A stretch of DNA of 64,000 bases from Labilithrix sp. (GTDB lineage Bacteria; Myxococcota_A; Polyangia; Polyangiales; Polyangiaceae), in NCBI GenBank assembly GCA_019637175.1, contig JAHBWD010000045.1:1-64000 (forward strand), read 5' to 3'. A program made the position numbers and the translations under genes. Below, piece after piece: positions 1 through 8,961 of the stretch (position 1 is its first letter; each line of letters begins with the position of its first letter). The notes beneath the pieces were generated by a model. That model saw only the letters and a list, made by a program, of their open reading frames with translations, did not search any database and had not been told where the DNA came from.

Positions 1-262
1 CTGTCGTAGCCGCCGCCGCTGTCGTAGCCGCCGCCGCTGTCGTAGCCGCCGCCGCCGTCATAGCCGCCCGTGTCGTATCCACCGGCGTCGGCGCCGCCGT
101 CATAGCCGCCCGTGTCGTATCCGCCAGCGTCAGCTCCGGTGTCATAGCCGCCCGCATCGCCGGTGTCGTAGCCGCCGGCTTCGGCGCCCGCGTCGTCGTA
201 GCCGCCGGCGTCGTCGTAGCCGCCGGCTTCGGCGCCCGTGTCGTCATAGCCGCCGCTCTCGT
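1..262. repeat. Degenerate tandem repeats encoding GGYD[S/T/D/A] units
   Basis: Short 15-21 bp units of the type cgtagccgccg/ctgtcgtagccgcc are repeated across the left edge. On the minus strand they encode Gly-Gly-Tyr-Asp units with variable spacers (GAEA, AGG, TGD). Such arrays change length easily, so copy number may differ between strains or assemblies. Confidence 0.85.
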
Positions 263-995
263 CGCCGGCTTCCGCGTTCGCTTCCCCGCCCGTCTCGCCG
301 CCCGCGTTCGCTTCCACGTCCGCTTCCGCTTTCGCTTCCCCGCCCGTCTCGCCGCCCGCGTTCGCTTCCACGTCCGCTTCCGCGTTCGCTTCCCCGCCGG
401 CCTCGCCGCCCGCGTTCGCGTCGCTCCCGGCTTCCGTGTTCGCCTCCCCTTCCGACTCCGCGCCCGCGTTCGCTTCGCTGCCCGCCTCCGCGTTCGCTTC
501 CCCGCTCGTCTCGCCGCCCGCGTTCGCCTCGCTACTCGATTCCGTGTTCGAGCCGCTCTCTCCGTTCGTCTCGTTCGACGTATCCCCCGCGGTGCTGCCC
601 GCCTCGCCCGTGTTGCTCGCCTCTCCGGTGTTCTCGTTCCCCGCGCTCGGCGGCGTCGGCACGCTCGGCGTCGTCGACTGCGGCGCCTCGAAGCGCCCGG
701 GACTGATCGACCCGTCGGGGTTCACCGACGCAGGGATGTACGTATCGCCCGGCGCGCCGTTGCCCGGCGTCGGGTTCAGATACGAGTCGACGCGGTTGTA
801 GATGCTGTTGAGCGTCTCGATCGCCTGCGTCCCGCGCGCCACGAGCAGCGCCGGGTTCTGCGCGAGCACCATCGCCATGGGCGCAGCCATCGCCCCGACG
901 ACGAGCGGTAGAAAGAAGAGCCCTCCCTGTACGTTCTCGAGCTCTGCCTCATCGAGCTCGATCCAAGTCGGCTGCGGCGCGTCCATGTCCTTCAT
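1..995 (-). CDS. Double-glycine-leader secreted repeat protein (partial, 3' end beyond window)
   Basis: The frame reads leftward from an ATG at 995 and stays open to the window edge (at least 331 codons). A GGAGG lies 5 nt upstream of that ATG. The N-terminus carries LDEAELENVQGG, which matches the bacteriocin/ComC-type double-glycine leader (E at -8, L at -7, V at -4, GG at -2/-1); it is followed by a hydrophobic stretch of about 20 residues (LFFLPLVVGAMAAPMAMVLA). The next part (about residues 45-110) is Pro/Ser/Thr-rich. From about residue 110 the protein becomes Glu/Asn/Ala/Gly repeats with an 18-residue period, then GGYDx repeats up to the edge. Family knowledge: such leaders are cleaved by C39-peptidase ABC exporters, none of which is visible here. 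The inference is an exported, surface or extracellular repeat protein or an unusual RiPP-like precursor. It is divergent from the RCC1 lipoprotein gene. The true C-terminus is unknown. Confidence 0.8.
   Translation of the reverse strand, partial: MKDMDAPQPTWIELDEAELENVQGGLFFLPLVVGAMAAPMAMVLAQNPALLVARGTQAIETLNSIYNRVDSYLNPTPGNGAPGDTYIPASVNPDGSISPGRFEAPQSTTPSVPTPPSAGNENTGEASNTGEAGSTAGDTSNETNGESGSNTESSSEANAGGETSGEANAEAGSEANAGAESEGEANTEAGSDANAGGEAGGEANAEADVEANAGGETGGEAKAEADVEANAGGETGGEANAEAGDESGGYDDTGAEAGGYDDAGGYDDAGAEAGGYDTGDAGGYDTGADAGGYDTGGYDGGADAGGYDTGGYDGGGGYDSGGGYDSGGGYD
277..434. repeat. 54-bp tandem repeat inside the double-glycine-leader gene
   Basis: The motif TTCGCTTCCCC recurs at 277, 331 and 385, a 54-bp (18-residue) period; the first two copies are nearly identical over their whole length and the third is partial and diverged. 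The minus-strand translation is a Glu/Ala/Gly/Asn-rich unit. The period is a multiple of three, so copy changes would keep frame. Confidence 0.8.
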
Positions 996-1000
996 CGGTG

Positions 1001-1005
1001 CCTCC
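1001..1005 (-). promoter_or_regulatory. Shine-Dalgarno GGAGG deciding the start at 995
   Basis: GGAGG sits 5 nt before the ATG at 995. It favours this start over the internal ATG at 986, which would shorten the leader by three residues. Confidence 0.7.
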
Positions 1006-1202
1006 GGGCACGAGGAACAGCAACGCGCATTCCATCGGCGAGCGCGCCGCTCACCGCCGGCCCCGCGCGTCGATTCCTTCGAAAAACACCGCACTTCAGA
1101 GAGACCGGAGAATGTGCGTCGACGTGTGCAAGACGTGAGGGTGATCGACATTCAAGCGTTGCGCCCTTGGGGATCCAGCCTCCGCGAGATGCCTCGTCGC
1201 GA

Positions 1203-1208
1203 TAGATT
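1203..1208 (+). promoter_or_regulatory. TAGATT -10-like hexamer, 6 nt before the RCC1 start
   Basis: TAGATT occupies -12 to -7 relative to the ATG at 1215, with no Shine-Dalgarno between. This spacing fits a leaderless transcript and favours 1215 over the alternative ATG at 1227. No convincing -35 is visible. Confidence 0.5.
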
Positions 1209-1214
1209 CGAACG

Positions 1215-2474
1215 ATGCGGGGGATCATGGCCGCGGGTCTCGCGAGCGTCGCGCTGGCGATCGGCGGCTGCACGCTGCTCGTCTCGACCTCGGGTCTACG
1301 CGAAGACGACCCGGCAGCGTCGAGCCCCGACGCAAACGACGGCGCATCGAACGCCGACGTCGCGACGCCGGCCGACGGTCCAACGTCCACGCGAACGGTC
1401 CGCCTCGCAGCCGGCCGCTTCCACACCTGCGCGGCGATCGACGGCGACGCGTGGTGCTGGGGTCGGAACACGAGCGGCGAGCTCGGCGACGGATCGAACG
1501 CCGACGCGCGCGCGCCCGTGCGCGTCGCCGGTCTGCCCGGACCGGTGACCGCGATCACCGCGGGCTACGGCAACACGTGCGCGGTGGTCGCGGGCGACGT
1601 CTACTGCTGGGGAAGCGCCGACGGCGGCGCCCTCGGGACCGGCTCGAACGGCAACAGCAGCAAGCCGGTCAAGATCAACGGCCTCCCCGCGGGCGCGACG
1701 ACCGTGGGCTCCGCCGAACGATTCGCGTGCGCGCTCGTGGGGACGCGGACGTACTGCTGGGGCGCGAACGACAAGGGCCAGCTCGGCGACGGAACGTTCA
1801 CGCCGCACAAGGCCCCGAGCGCCGTGATCGACGAGAGCGGGATCGTCGACGACTTCGCGCAGCTCGTGATCGAGGGCGATCACGGGTGCGGGACGCGAAC
1901 GGGCGGCGAGGCTTTCTGCTGGGGCCACAACGACGACCAGGTCGCGCTCGGCAACGCCGCCGCGGGCACGTCATCGCCTCGCGCCGTGAAGGTGAGCGGG
2001 CTTCCTGCGCCGGTCGACCGGATCCGCCTCGGCGGCTGGCACGGGTGCGCGACGGTCGGCGGCGCGCTCTGGTGCTGGGGCCGAGGCACCTCCGGCGAGC
2101 TCGGCAACGGGAACGACGACAACAGCGCGACGGCGGTGCGCGTCGACGGGCACGCCGACGGCGTGACGTTCTTCGAGGTCGCCGGCGGCCCCGACGACGG
2201 CGACGCGACGTGCGCGGTGCGCAGCGGTGCCCTCTCGTGTTGGGGCAACGGCCGCTTCGGCAGGCTCGGCAACAACCAGACCGGGTCGCGCTCGAGCCCG
2301 GTCCCGATGACGACGTTGCCCGCCGCCGTCGTCGACCTCGCCGGCGGCGACAACCACTGGTGCGCGTACCTCGCGAACGACGAGATCCGCTGCTGGGGTC
2401 AGGGCGACTCCGGTCAGCTGGGCGACGGCGCGGGCGTCGACCGCTTCACTCCGGTGAAGGTGAGCGGCCTCTGA
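1215..2474 (+). CDS. RCC1-repeat beta-propeller lipoprotein
   Basis: The 419-residue product begins with a signal peptide ending in a lipobox-like AIGGC, so it is probably lipid-anchored after export. A short Asp/Ala/Pro-rich linker leads to seven RCC1-type repeats, each marked by CWG followed by a variant of xxxGxLGxG (for example CWGRNTSGELGDG); seven repeats are the right number for a closed RCC1 propeller. Each repeat also carries a conserved Cys that could form disulfides outside the cytoplasm. Family knowledge: RCC1 propellers are protein-interaction scaffolds, and secreted versions with no known ligand are common in Myxococcota. A -10-like hexamer 6 nt before the ATG supports this start. 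The gene converges on the DUF1552 gene, with 4 nt between the stops. Confidence 0.9.
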   Translation: MRGIMAAGLASVALAIGGCTLLVSTSGLREDDPAASSPDANDGASNADVATPADGPTSTRTVRLAAGRFHTCAAIDGDAWCWGRNTSGELGDGSNADARAPVRVAGLPGPVTAITAGYGNTCAVVAGDVYCWGSADGGALGTGSNGNSSKPVKINGLPAGATTVGSAERFACALVGTRTYCWGANDKGQLGDGTFTPHKAPSAVIDESGIVDDFAQLVIEGDHGCGTRTGGEAFCWGHNDDQVALGNAAAGTSSPRAVKVSGLPAPVDRIRLGGWHGCATVGGALWCWGRGTSGELGNGNDDNSATAVRVDGHADGVTFFEVAGGPDDGDATCAVRSGALSCWGNGRFGRLGNNQTGSRSSPVPMTTLPAAVVDLAGGDNHWCAYLANDEIRCWGQGDSGQLGDGAGVDRFTPVKVSGL

Positions 2475-2478
2475 CGCG

Positions 2479-4005
2479 CTACTCGTTGCCGATGAGCGCG
2501 GCGTAGCGACCGGTGATCGGCGGCTTGCCCGCGGTCGGGTTCCCCGGCCAAGGCACGTCGTAGTAGTGATTGCAGTAGAGATCGGTGCGGTAGTTGTTGT
2601 TGTCGGCGTTGAAGTCGTCGAGCGGTCCGTTGCCCGCCGCGTTCTTGAGGCCGAGCGCCGCGCCGATGTTGTTGAGGAAGCGCACGAGGTATCCCTTGTG
2701 GAAGTACTCTGCGTCCGCGTCGACGTACTTGCCAGTGACGAGCCGCCCGTCGACGCCGCCGACGTAGAGATACGGCAGCCGCGTGACGATGTGCTGACCC
2801 GAGCCGATGTCGGAGTAGTGCACGGAGACGCCGAGATCGAGGAGCGTCTTGCCGCCGCCCATGTCGTAAGCGCTGAGGCGGTCGAGGATGCTCTTGAACC
2901 GCTTGAGGTGGAAGCGGTCGATGGCGTGGTGGAGGTCGCGCGCCGCGGCGAACGGGTTGGTGTTCTGCTCGTTGGCCTGGCGGTGCGAGAGCGCGTGGAA
3001 CTCGTAGGCGCCGGCGCCCGGCACCTCGTCGTAGGTGACGATGTCTTGCGGCGTGCCGACGTTGATGAGGACCGAGCGTCGCGCGCCGCAAGCGATCGCG
3101 AGGGCCGCGAGGCGCCCGATGACGTCGACCTTCTGGATGATCGAGTTGTTGTTGTAGGTCTTGACGTGGTTCTCCAGATCGCCCGGAACCACACAGTTCG
3201 TGAGCGCGACCTCCATGTCGCGAATGCCGTCGAAGTGGACCGCGAGGCGATCGCGATCCGCGCCCGAGAGGCGGGGATCGTTCTTCAGCGACTCGAGATC
3301 GTCGCGCACGAGGTCGTTGACGCTCTTGCGCCGGCTGATGAGCAGCTCGCGCGCCGCCTGATCGGCCGCGAGTGGGAGGAAGAGCTCGTTGTAGATCGAG
3401 AGGAGGTTCTCCTGCGCCGAGCGAGGAAAGAGCGTTCCTCCGCTCTTGAACCACGAGACGCCCGAGACGTTCGAGGTCTTCGCGCCCATGTAGAGCGACT
3501 GCGGGGCGAGCGGCGTCAGCTCGCGCGCGAGGCGGTTGTCGAGCGTCTCTCCGAGCGGCGAGCACTGCGTGAAGCTCGGTTGGTTGTTGACGTAGAGGAC
3601 GCCGGCGCCGCTCAGGCCCTGGATGAAGCCTTCGGGGTGACCGTTCTCCGTGCCGTAGGGGTGGCGGAGGTTCTTGATGACCGTCGTCTTCGAGACGTAC
3701 GCCTCGAGCTCGTTCAGCGCGCTGATCGGGCCGAACGTCGCGAGGTTGCCGAACGAGATCGGCGTGGTCGCGCTCTGCATCGGCCACCAGCGCTCGACCT
3801 CTTGGTTCTGCTGGTAGGCCGGGAGGTAGTCGTCTTTCGTGAAGATCCCCTGCTGGACGCCGTTGCCGCGCCGATAGAAGAGCGCGAACGACTGCGCCGG
3901 AGGGTCAGCGCCCTTCGCCGTCTTGGGCGCGAGGCCTTCCAGGAACGGAAGACCGACCACTGCACCGCCGATGCCGATGAGGAACTTTCGTCGACTGAAG
4001 GCCAT
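2479..4005 (-). CDS. DUF1552 family Tat-exported protein
   Basis: The 508-residue protein starts with a twin-arginine signal (SRRKFLIGIGG followed by a hydrophobic core), so it should be exported folded. The body matches DUF1552, a family with unknown activity found next to DUF1592 proteins in Myxococcota and Planctomycetes. Its ATG lies only 5 nt downstream of the stop of the DUF1592 gene, so the two are almost certainly cotranscribed and probably act together in the periplasm. A Tat signal suggests a cofactor or metal, but none is evident from motifs. Length is normal for the family. Confidence 0.9.
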   Translation of the reverse strand: MAFSRRKFLIGIGGAVVGLPFLEGLAPKTAKGADPPAQSFALFYRRGNGVQQGIFTKDDYLPAYQQNQEVERWWPMQSATTPISFGNLATFGPISALNELEAYVSKTTVIKNLRHPYGTENGHPEGFIQGLSGAGVLYVNNQPSFTQCSPLGETLDNRLARELTPLAPQSLYMGAKTSNVSGVSWFKSGGTLFPRSAQENLLSIYNELFLPLAADQAARELLISRRKSVNDLVRDDLESLKNDPRLSGADRDRLAVHFDGIRDMEVALTNCVVPGDLENHVKTYNNNSIIQKVDVIGRLAALAIACGARRSVLINVGTPQDIVTYDEVPGAGAYEFHALSHRQANEQNTNPFAAARDLHHAIDRFHLKRFKSILDRLSAYDMGGGKTLLDLGVSVHYSDIGSGQHIVTRLPYLYVGGVDGRLVTGKYVDADAEYFHKGYLVRFLNNIGAALGLKNAAGNGPLDDFNADNNNYRTDLYCNHYYDVPWPGNPTAGKPPITGRYAALIGNE

Positions 4006-4010
4006 GGGTC

Positions 4011-5822
4011 TTACCTGGAGACGGTGAGGAACGCGTCGCTCTGGACGAGCGCAGTGACGAGATCGCGAACGGAGCCGCCCGCGAGCGACTGGCCGACGAC
4101 GGGCGAGAGCCACTTCGCCGTGGCCTCGATGTGCTGCGTTCCGTTGAGGTACGCCGACCAGTGAGCGGCGTAACAAGCGTGGGCGCGGCCGTTGGATCCG
4201 AGGTTGCCGAACAGCTCCACCGCGTCCTTGAACGTGCCGACGTCTTCGACGTGACCGCTGGGATCGACCAGCTCGTCTTGACGGAACATGAGGAGCGGGT
4301 CGTCGTCTTTCGGTTTCTGCGGGACCGACACCGACGCGCCGTCGTACATGCGAAACTGACCGAGCGAGTCGAAGCGCTCGAAGGCGAAGCCCAGCGGGTT
4401 GATGATGCCGAACTGCCCGCCGTGGCAACCGTCGCCGCAGCCCTTGGTCGTGGCCTCGACGCGGCGGCGGTTCGTCTTCTCGGAGCTGTTGTTGGGATCG
4501 GCGCCGGCCGCGGCGGCGGGCGGGCCCTTGACCTTGAGGCACACGACGTGGCGCGCCATGAACGCGCCGCGCCGGATGATCGAAGGGTCCTTCGGGCTGC
4601 CCTGGAACGCGAGCCAGCCGGGGTGCATCAGGAGGCCGATGCGCTGCGTCTTGTCCATCTCGATGCGCGTGAACTGCGTCGGGTTGGCCTTGAGCGCCGG
4701 GATCGTGTCGGGGTCGATGCCGTAGACCCTCGCCATGTCGGCGTTCGCGTACGCGGTCGTCGACGTGTGGATGTCCTTCACGCCGCCGTTCTTCGTGATG
4801 ACGATCTCGCGGACGGAGCGCCGCAGATCTTCCACGGCGTCGCTCGCGAACGTCCCGTAGTAGAGCGGGAAGTTCCTCGGGTTGCGGATGATGGTGTTGA
4901 AGTACTCGGTGAGCAGGAACTTGTCGTGGAAGTCGACGAGCACCGCGTCGGCGCGCGGATCGGCGAGCATCTCCTTGGCGACGGCGCCGACGCCGGCCCT
5001 CGTGGAGAGCTTTCCGTCGCGCGCGTAGCCGATGAGCGTCGCGTCGGGCATCGTGCCCCAGAGCGCGTACGAGAGCTTCGTCGCGATCTCGTAGTTGCCG
5101 AGGCGAACGCGGCCGCCCGTGACGGGACCTTCGCCGAGCTCGACGCGATAGAGGAGCTTCGACGACTGGAGGACGGCCGTGAGGATCCACTTCACCCGGA
5201 GGACGAACTCGTCGGGCTCGCTCTGGACGATCGACTGACCGAGCGCGACGACCTCGGCGATCTCGGTCGGCGTGACCGCGCGCCGATACGCCCGCGGGAG
5301 GAAGTCGGTGACGAACGCCGTGACGCGCTGGTCGATCGGCCCCGTCTTCGCGGCCTCGGGGAGGATCTTGTCGAGGTTCGCCGGCGTCTCGGCGACGAGG
5401 ACGGCGAGCTGCTCGGCCGCGTTCTGGAACGCCCGCCAGTGCGAGCTCGTGACGACGAGGTCGCCGGCCTCGGTGCCGAAGTGCTCGGTGTCGCCGCCGG
5501 GATCGGGCGGGAAGTCGACCGAGCTGCCCGGCTCGGCGGGGAGCTTCAGGAGATCGCGCATCGTGCGCTCCCAGTGCGCCTTCGTGAGGCGTAGGGCGTG
5601 ATGCGACCTCTGGAGCGGCACGCTCTCGCACGCCGGCTCGATGCAGCGGTTCGCCGGCGAGAGATCGACGTCGTCGGCGGTGACGCCGTCGGCTGGCCCC
5701 TGCGGATCGGGGGGCACTGTGTCGGTCGCGCCTCCGGCGCTGGGGTTCGCCGAGCTACCGAGGCCGCATGCTGCGGCGAGGCTCACGACCATGAGACCGA
5801 GCAGGTGGAGTCCTCTCCTCAT
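4011..5822 (-). CDS. DUF1592/DUF1588-type lipoprotein with atypical CX3CH motif
   Basis: The 603-residue protein starts at the ATG at 5822 with a GAGG 6 nt upstream; an in-frame ATG at 5828 has no spacing for a ribosome site. A signal peptide with lipobox-like AAAC is followed by the tandem DUF1587/1592/1588/1585 arrangement seen in Planctomycetes and Myxococcota. The DUF1588-like part contains GCGDGCHGG followed by NPLGFAFERFD. Most relatives have CxxCH there, the c-type haem signature; this copy has three residues between the cysteines. It heads the operon with the DUF1552 gene. The enzymatic role is unknown; a redox or haem role is plausible by family only. Confidence 0.88.
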   Translation of the reverse strand: MRRGLHLLGLMVVSLAAACGLGSSANPSAGGATDTVPPDPQGPADGVTADDVDLSPANRCIEPACESVPLQRSHHALRLTKAHWERTMRDLLKLPAEPGSSVDFPPDPGGDTEHFGTEAGDLVVTSSHWRAFQNAAEQLAVLVAETPANLDKILPEAAKTGPIDQRVTAFVTDFLPRAYRRAVTPTEIAEVVALGQSIVQSEPDEFVLRVKWILTAVLQSSKLLYRVELGEGPVTGGRVRLGNYEIATKLSYALWGTMPDATLIGYARDGKLSTRAGVGAVAKEMLADPRADAVLVDFHDKFLLTEYFNTIIRNPRNFPLYYGTFASDAVEDLRRSVREIVITKNGGVKDIHTSTTAYANADMARVYGIDPDTIPALKANPTQFTRIEMDKTQRIGLLMHPGWLAFQGSPKDPSIIRRGAFMARHVVCLKVKGPPAAAAGADPNNSSEKTNRRRVEATTKGCGDGCHGGQFGIINPLGFAFERFDSLGQFRMYDGASVSVPQKPKDDDPLLMFRQDELVDPSGHVEDVGTFKDAVELFGNLGSNGRAHACYAAHWSAYLNGTQHIEATAKWLSPVVGQSLAGGSVRDLVTALVQSDAFLTVSR

Positions 5823-5966
5823 TCTCATCCTCTGCAGGGGGTCGCCGCCGCGTACATGACACCCCCGGCGCACGAACCCACCCTTCTTCGTACGAGACCC
5901 TCCATAGCCCAGCAAGGGGGTAAACGATGATCCACGCTTGTTCCGCTTGCATGCCACAGCGTGCGC

Positions 5967-5972
5967 TAAGCT
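5967..5972 (+). promoter_or_regulatory. TAAGCT -10-like hexamer upstream of ettA
   Basis: TAAGCT lies 9 nt before the ettA ATG with no Shine-Dalgarno between them. If used as a -10 it would leave a leader of about three bases. It is the loosest fit of the series, together with the site before 14938. Confidence 0.35.
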
Positions 5973-5981
5973 GCCGCCGCC

Positions 5982-7655
5982 ATGCCGGAGTTCATCTTCA
6001 CGATGCAGGGGGTCACGAAGGTGCACCCCCCGGACAAGAAAGTCCTCGACAACATTCACCTCGCCTTCTTCCCCGGGGCCAAGATCGGCGTCATCGGCGC
6101 CAACGGCTCGGGCAAGAGCTCGCTCATGCGAATCATGGCCGGCGTCGACAAGACGTTCGGGGGCGAAGCCAAGCCGCACCCGGGTACGAGGATCGGCTAC
6201 TTCGCGCAGGAGCCCGACATGGGATCGGCGAAGACCGTCGCCGAGGCGGTCGCCGAGGGCGTGGCCGAGACGCGGGCGCTCCTCACGCGCTTCGAAGACA
6301 TCAGCACGAAGCTCGGAGAGCCGATGTCCGACGACGCGATGGCGCAGCTCCTCGAAGAGCAGGCGCAGCTCCAAGACAAGATCGACGCCGCCGACGCGTG
6401 GAACCTCGATCGGCACGTCGAGCTCGCGATGGATGCGCTCCGCGTGCCGCCGCCCGAGGCGGAGATCGAGAAGCTCTCCGGCGGTGAGAAGCGGCGCGTG
6501 GCGCTCTGCCGCCTCCTCCTCTCGCGCCCCGACATGCTGATCCTCGACGAGCCGACCAACCACCTCGACGCCGAGTCGGTCGCGTGGCTCGAGCACTTCC
6601 TCCACGAGTACACGGGCACCGTCGTCGCCGTGACCCACGACCGGTACTTCCTCGACAACGTCGCCGGATGGATCCTCGAGCTCGATCGCGGCCGCGGTTA
6701 TCCGTTCAAGGGAAACTACACGGGTTGGCTCGAGCAGAAGTCGACGCGCCTGTCGCAAGAAGAGAAGGCCGAGTCGGCGCGCCAGCGGAAGCTGAAGCAA
6801 GAGCTCGAGTGGGTGCAGGCCTCGCCGCGCGCGCGTCAGGCCAAGAGCAAGGCGCGCCTCGCGGCGTACGAGGAGCTCGCGGCGGCCGCGGCGAAGGGGC
6901 CGAGCGATCCCACCGAGATCTCGATCCCGCCGGGCCCGCGCCTCGGCGACGTGGTCATCGAGGCCAAGGGCCTCACCAAGGGCTTCGGCGACAAGCTGCT
7001 CTTCGACGATCTCAGCTTCATCCTCCCGCGCGCGGGGATCGTCGGCGTCATCGGGCCGAACGGCGCCGGCAAGACGACGCTCTTCAAGATGCTCGTCGAC
7101 CAGGAGAAGCCCGACGGCGGAGAGCTGAAGCTCGGCGAGACCGTGAAGATCTCGTACGTCGATCAGTCGCGCGACGCGCTCGCGGGCGACAAGAGCGTCT
7201 GGGAGGTCATCACGGGCGGCGAGCCGACGCTCACGCTCGGCAAGCGCGAGGTGAACAGCCGCGCGTACTGCTCGTGGTTCAACTTCAAGGGCTCGGACCA
7301 GCAGAAGAAGGTGAAGGACCTCTCCGGCGGCGAGCGCAATCGCGTGCATCTTGCACGCTTGCTGAAAGACGGCGGAAACCTCATCCTCCTCGACGAGCCG
7401 ACGAACGATCTCGACGTCGAGACGCTCCAGGCGCTCGAGAACGCGCTCCTCGGCTTCCCCGGCTGCGTCGTCGTCATCTCCCACGATCGCTGGTTTCTCG
7501 ATCGCATCGCGACGCACATGCTCGCCTTCGAGGGCGACAGCAAGGTCGTGTGGTTCGCCGGCAACTACCAGGCGTACGAGGAAGACCGCAAGAAGCGCCT
7601 CGGCGACGACGCCGCGCAGCCGCACCGCGTGAAGTTCCGCAAGCTCGCGCACTGA
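5982..7655 (+). CDS. ettA: Energy-dependent translational throttle protein EttA (ABC-F)
   Basis: The 557-residue product has the ABC-F layout: two ATP-binding cassettes with Walker A motifs GANGSGKSS and GPNGAGKTT, signatures [11 protein letters not shown] and [11 protein letters not shown], and Walker B segments [11 protein letters not shown] and [12 protein letters not shown], joined by a charged linker. The N-terminus ([14 protein letters not shown], then FFPGAKIGV) and the length are those of the EttA subgroup rather than Uup or antibiotic-resistance ABC-F proteins. Family knowledge: EttA binds the ribosomal E site and gates the first elongation step according to ADP/ATP ratio. It is a cytoplasmic housekeeping gene, divergent from the DUF1592 operon and convergent with the LuxR-type regulator. 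Confidence 0.96.
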   Translation: MPEFIFTMQGVTKVHPPDKKVLDNIHLAFFPGAKIGVIGANGSGKSSLMRIMAGVDKTFGGEAKPHPGTRIGYFAQEPDMGSAKTVAEAVAEGVAETRALLTRFEDISTKLGEPMSDDAMAQLLEEQAQLQDKIDAADAWNLDRHVELAMDALRVPPPEAEIEKLSGGEKRRVALCRLLLSRPDMLILDEPTNHLDAESVAWLEHFLHEYTGTVVAVTHDRYFLDNVAGWILELDRGRGYPFKGNYTGWLEQKSTRLSQEEKAESARQRKLKQELEWVQASPRARQAKSKARLAAYEELAAAAAKGPSDPTEISIPPGPRLGDVVIEAKGLTKGFGDKLLFDDLSFILPRAGIVGVIGPNGAGKTTLFKMLVDQEKPDGGELKLGETVKISYVDQSRDALAGDKSVWEVITGGEPTLTLGKREVNSRAYCSWFNFKGSDQQKKVKDLSGGERNRVHLARLLKDGGNLILLDEPTNDLDVETLQALENALLGFPGCVVVISHDRWFLDRIATHMLAFEGDSKVVWFAGNYQAYEEDRKKRLGDDAAQPHRVKFRKLAH

Positions 7656-7664
7656 GCGCGAGTC

Positions 7665-7680
7665 TGACCGCGGGCGGTCA
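7665..7680. terminator. Short perfect hairpin between convergent genes
   Basis: TGACCG-cggg-CGGTCA forms a 6-bp perfect stem with a 4-nt loop between ettA and the convergent LuxR gene, and its right arm includes the LuxR stop codon. There is no T-run, so it would at best be a weak bidirectional transcription or RNA-end structure. Confidence 0.35.
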
Positions 7681-8961
7681 CGGCGCGCCGCGCGGCTCGT
7701 TCCCCGCGACGGCCCTCGCGAGCTGGCTCCGATTGGAGACGCCGAGCTTGTCGTAGATCGTCTGGAGCTGCTTCGCGACCGTGCTCGTCGCCACGCCGCG
7801 CGCAGCCGCGATCCGCGCGTTGCTGACGCCTCGAGCCACGTACTCGGCGACCTCGTGCTCCGCGACGGTGAGTCGCTCGGCGATCGCCTTGCCGGCGCCG
7901 ACGTCGACGGAGATCACCTCCAGCCGATCTTCGGCGAACGACAAGTCGAGCGACACCGCGCGAGGCGCGTCGAGCATGACCGCCAGATCGACGCGCGTCC
8001 GAAAGCGCAGCTTCTTCATGATCTGCGTCACGCACCCGGAGACGGTCTTCTCGGAGAGGCCGAGCGCGTAGCTCGCCTCCTTGTTCGTCGCGCCGAGCGC
8101 GACATAGCGCAAGACGCTCTGCTCGCTCGCCGTGAGCGCGCGTGGATCGCGCGAACCCGGCTGGTTCGCGTACGCCGCGATGTAACGGCGGCCGCCTTGC
8201 TCCCAGTGGTCCACCAGCGACCACTGGCCGGCGACGAGCCCTCGCCAGAGCTCGAGCGCTCGTTCCGGCGACGCGCGGACCTGCGCGCTCCGCGCCTGCT
8301 CCATCGCGCGCACGGCGTCGCCGAGCGCCCTCCGCGCGGTGTCGTCGTCCGCGACCGTCGCGCTCGCGTCCTCGAGCTTGCCGGACGGAGAGAGCAAGGC
8401 GTCGCGGCGGGTCGCCCGCGCCGCGAGCTTGCGCCGAAGCCGCAGGCCAGCGACGACGTGCAAGCCGACGCGCTGCCAGATCCCGCGCACGCGCGGCGAC
8501 GGCTTGACCGGCGCGGGCGCGGGCGACGCGACGGTGACGCTCCCGCCCTGCGCGTCCTGCGCGAACATGCAGAACCCGTCGACGACGCCGGCGACCGCCA
8601 TGACCTGACGGAACTGCGCGACCGTCGGAGACCCGGCGCCGAGCACCTGCTCGAGGCCTCCGCACGTCACGTGCCGCTTGCGGAGGACGTCGAAGAGCGC
8701 GGTCGGGGCCGTCTCGTTCAGCTCCAAGAGGCGCGCGCGGAACGCAGGCACGAGGGCGCGCTCCGCGAACACCTGGCTCCGCTCGGGATCGGCGTTCGTC
8801 GCGTCTCCCGTGAATGCGTAGAGTCCGCTTCCGACGTCGAGATCGGAGCGCGCGACGTCGAGCAACGCCCGGAGCCACGCGGCTTCCGAACCCGAAAGAT
8901 CGTAGGCGGCCTCGACGATCTCGACGGCGGACGCCGCGCGGATGACGTTCGTGCGTCCCAT
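7678..8961 (-). CDS. LuxR-family regulator with two C-terminal HTH domains
   Basis: The 427-residue protein has an N-terminal region of about 250 residues without a clear motif, then two separate LuxR/GerE-type helix-turn-helix domains. The first is around residues 262-318 (LTASEQSVLRYVALGATNKE onward) and the second around 358-415 (LTVAEHEVAEYVARGVSNAR onward). LuxR proteins normally carry one such domain. The first copy keeps the usual EKTV recognition-helix entry; the second has TSTVAKQLQTIYDKLGV. It is presumably a cytoplasmic transcription factor; the N-terminal signal and targets are unknown. A TATGCT hexamer 14 nt before the ATG could be its -10. It is divergent from the ZU5-like lipoprotein gene. 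Confidence 0.85.
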   Translation of the reverse strand: MGRTNVIRAASAVEIVEAAYDLSGSEAAWLRALLDVARSDLDVGSGLYAFTGDATNADPERSQVFAERALVPAFRARLLELNETAPTALFDVLRKRHVTCGGLEQVLGAGSPTVAQFRQVMAVAGVVDGFCMFAQDAQGGSVTVASPAPAPVKPSPRVRGIWQRVGLHVVAGLRLRRKLAARATRRDALLSPSGKLEDASATVADDDTARRALGDAVRAMEQARSAQVRASPERALELWRGLVAGQWSLVDHWEQGGRRYIAAYANQPGSRDPRALTASEQSVLRYVALGATNKEASYALGLSEKTVSGCVTQIMKKLRFRTRVDLAVMLDAPRAVSLDLSFAEDRLEVISVDVGAGKAIAERLTVAEHEVAEYVARGVSNARIAAARGVATSTVAKQLQTIYDKLGVSNRSQLARAVAGNEPRGAP

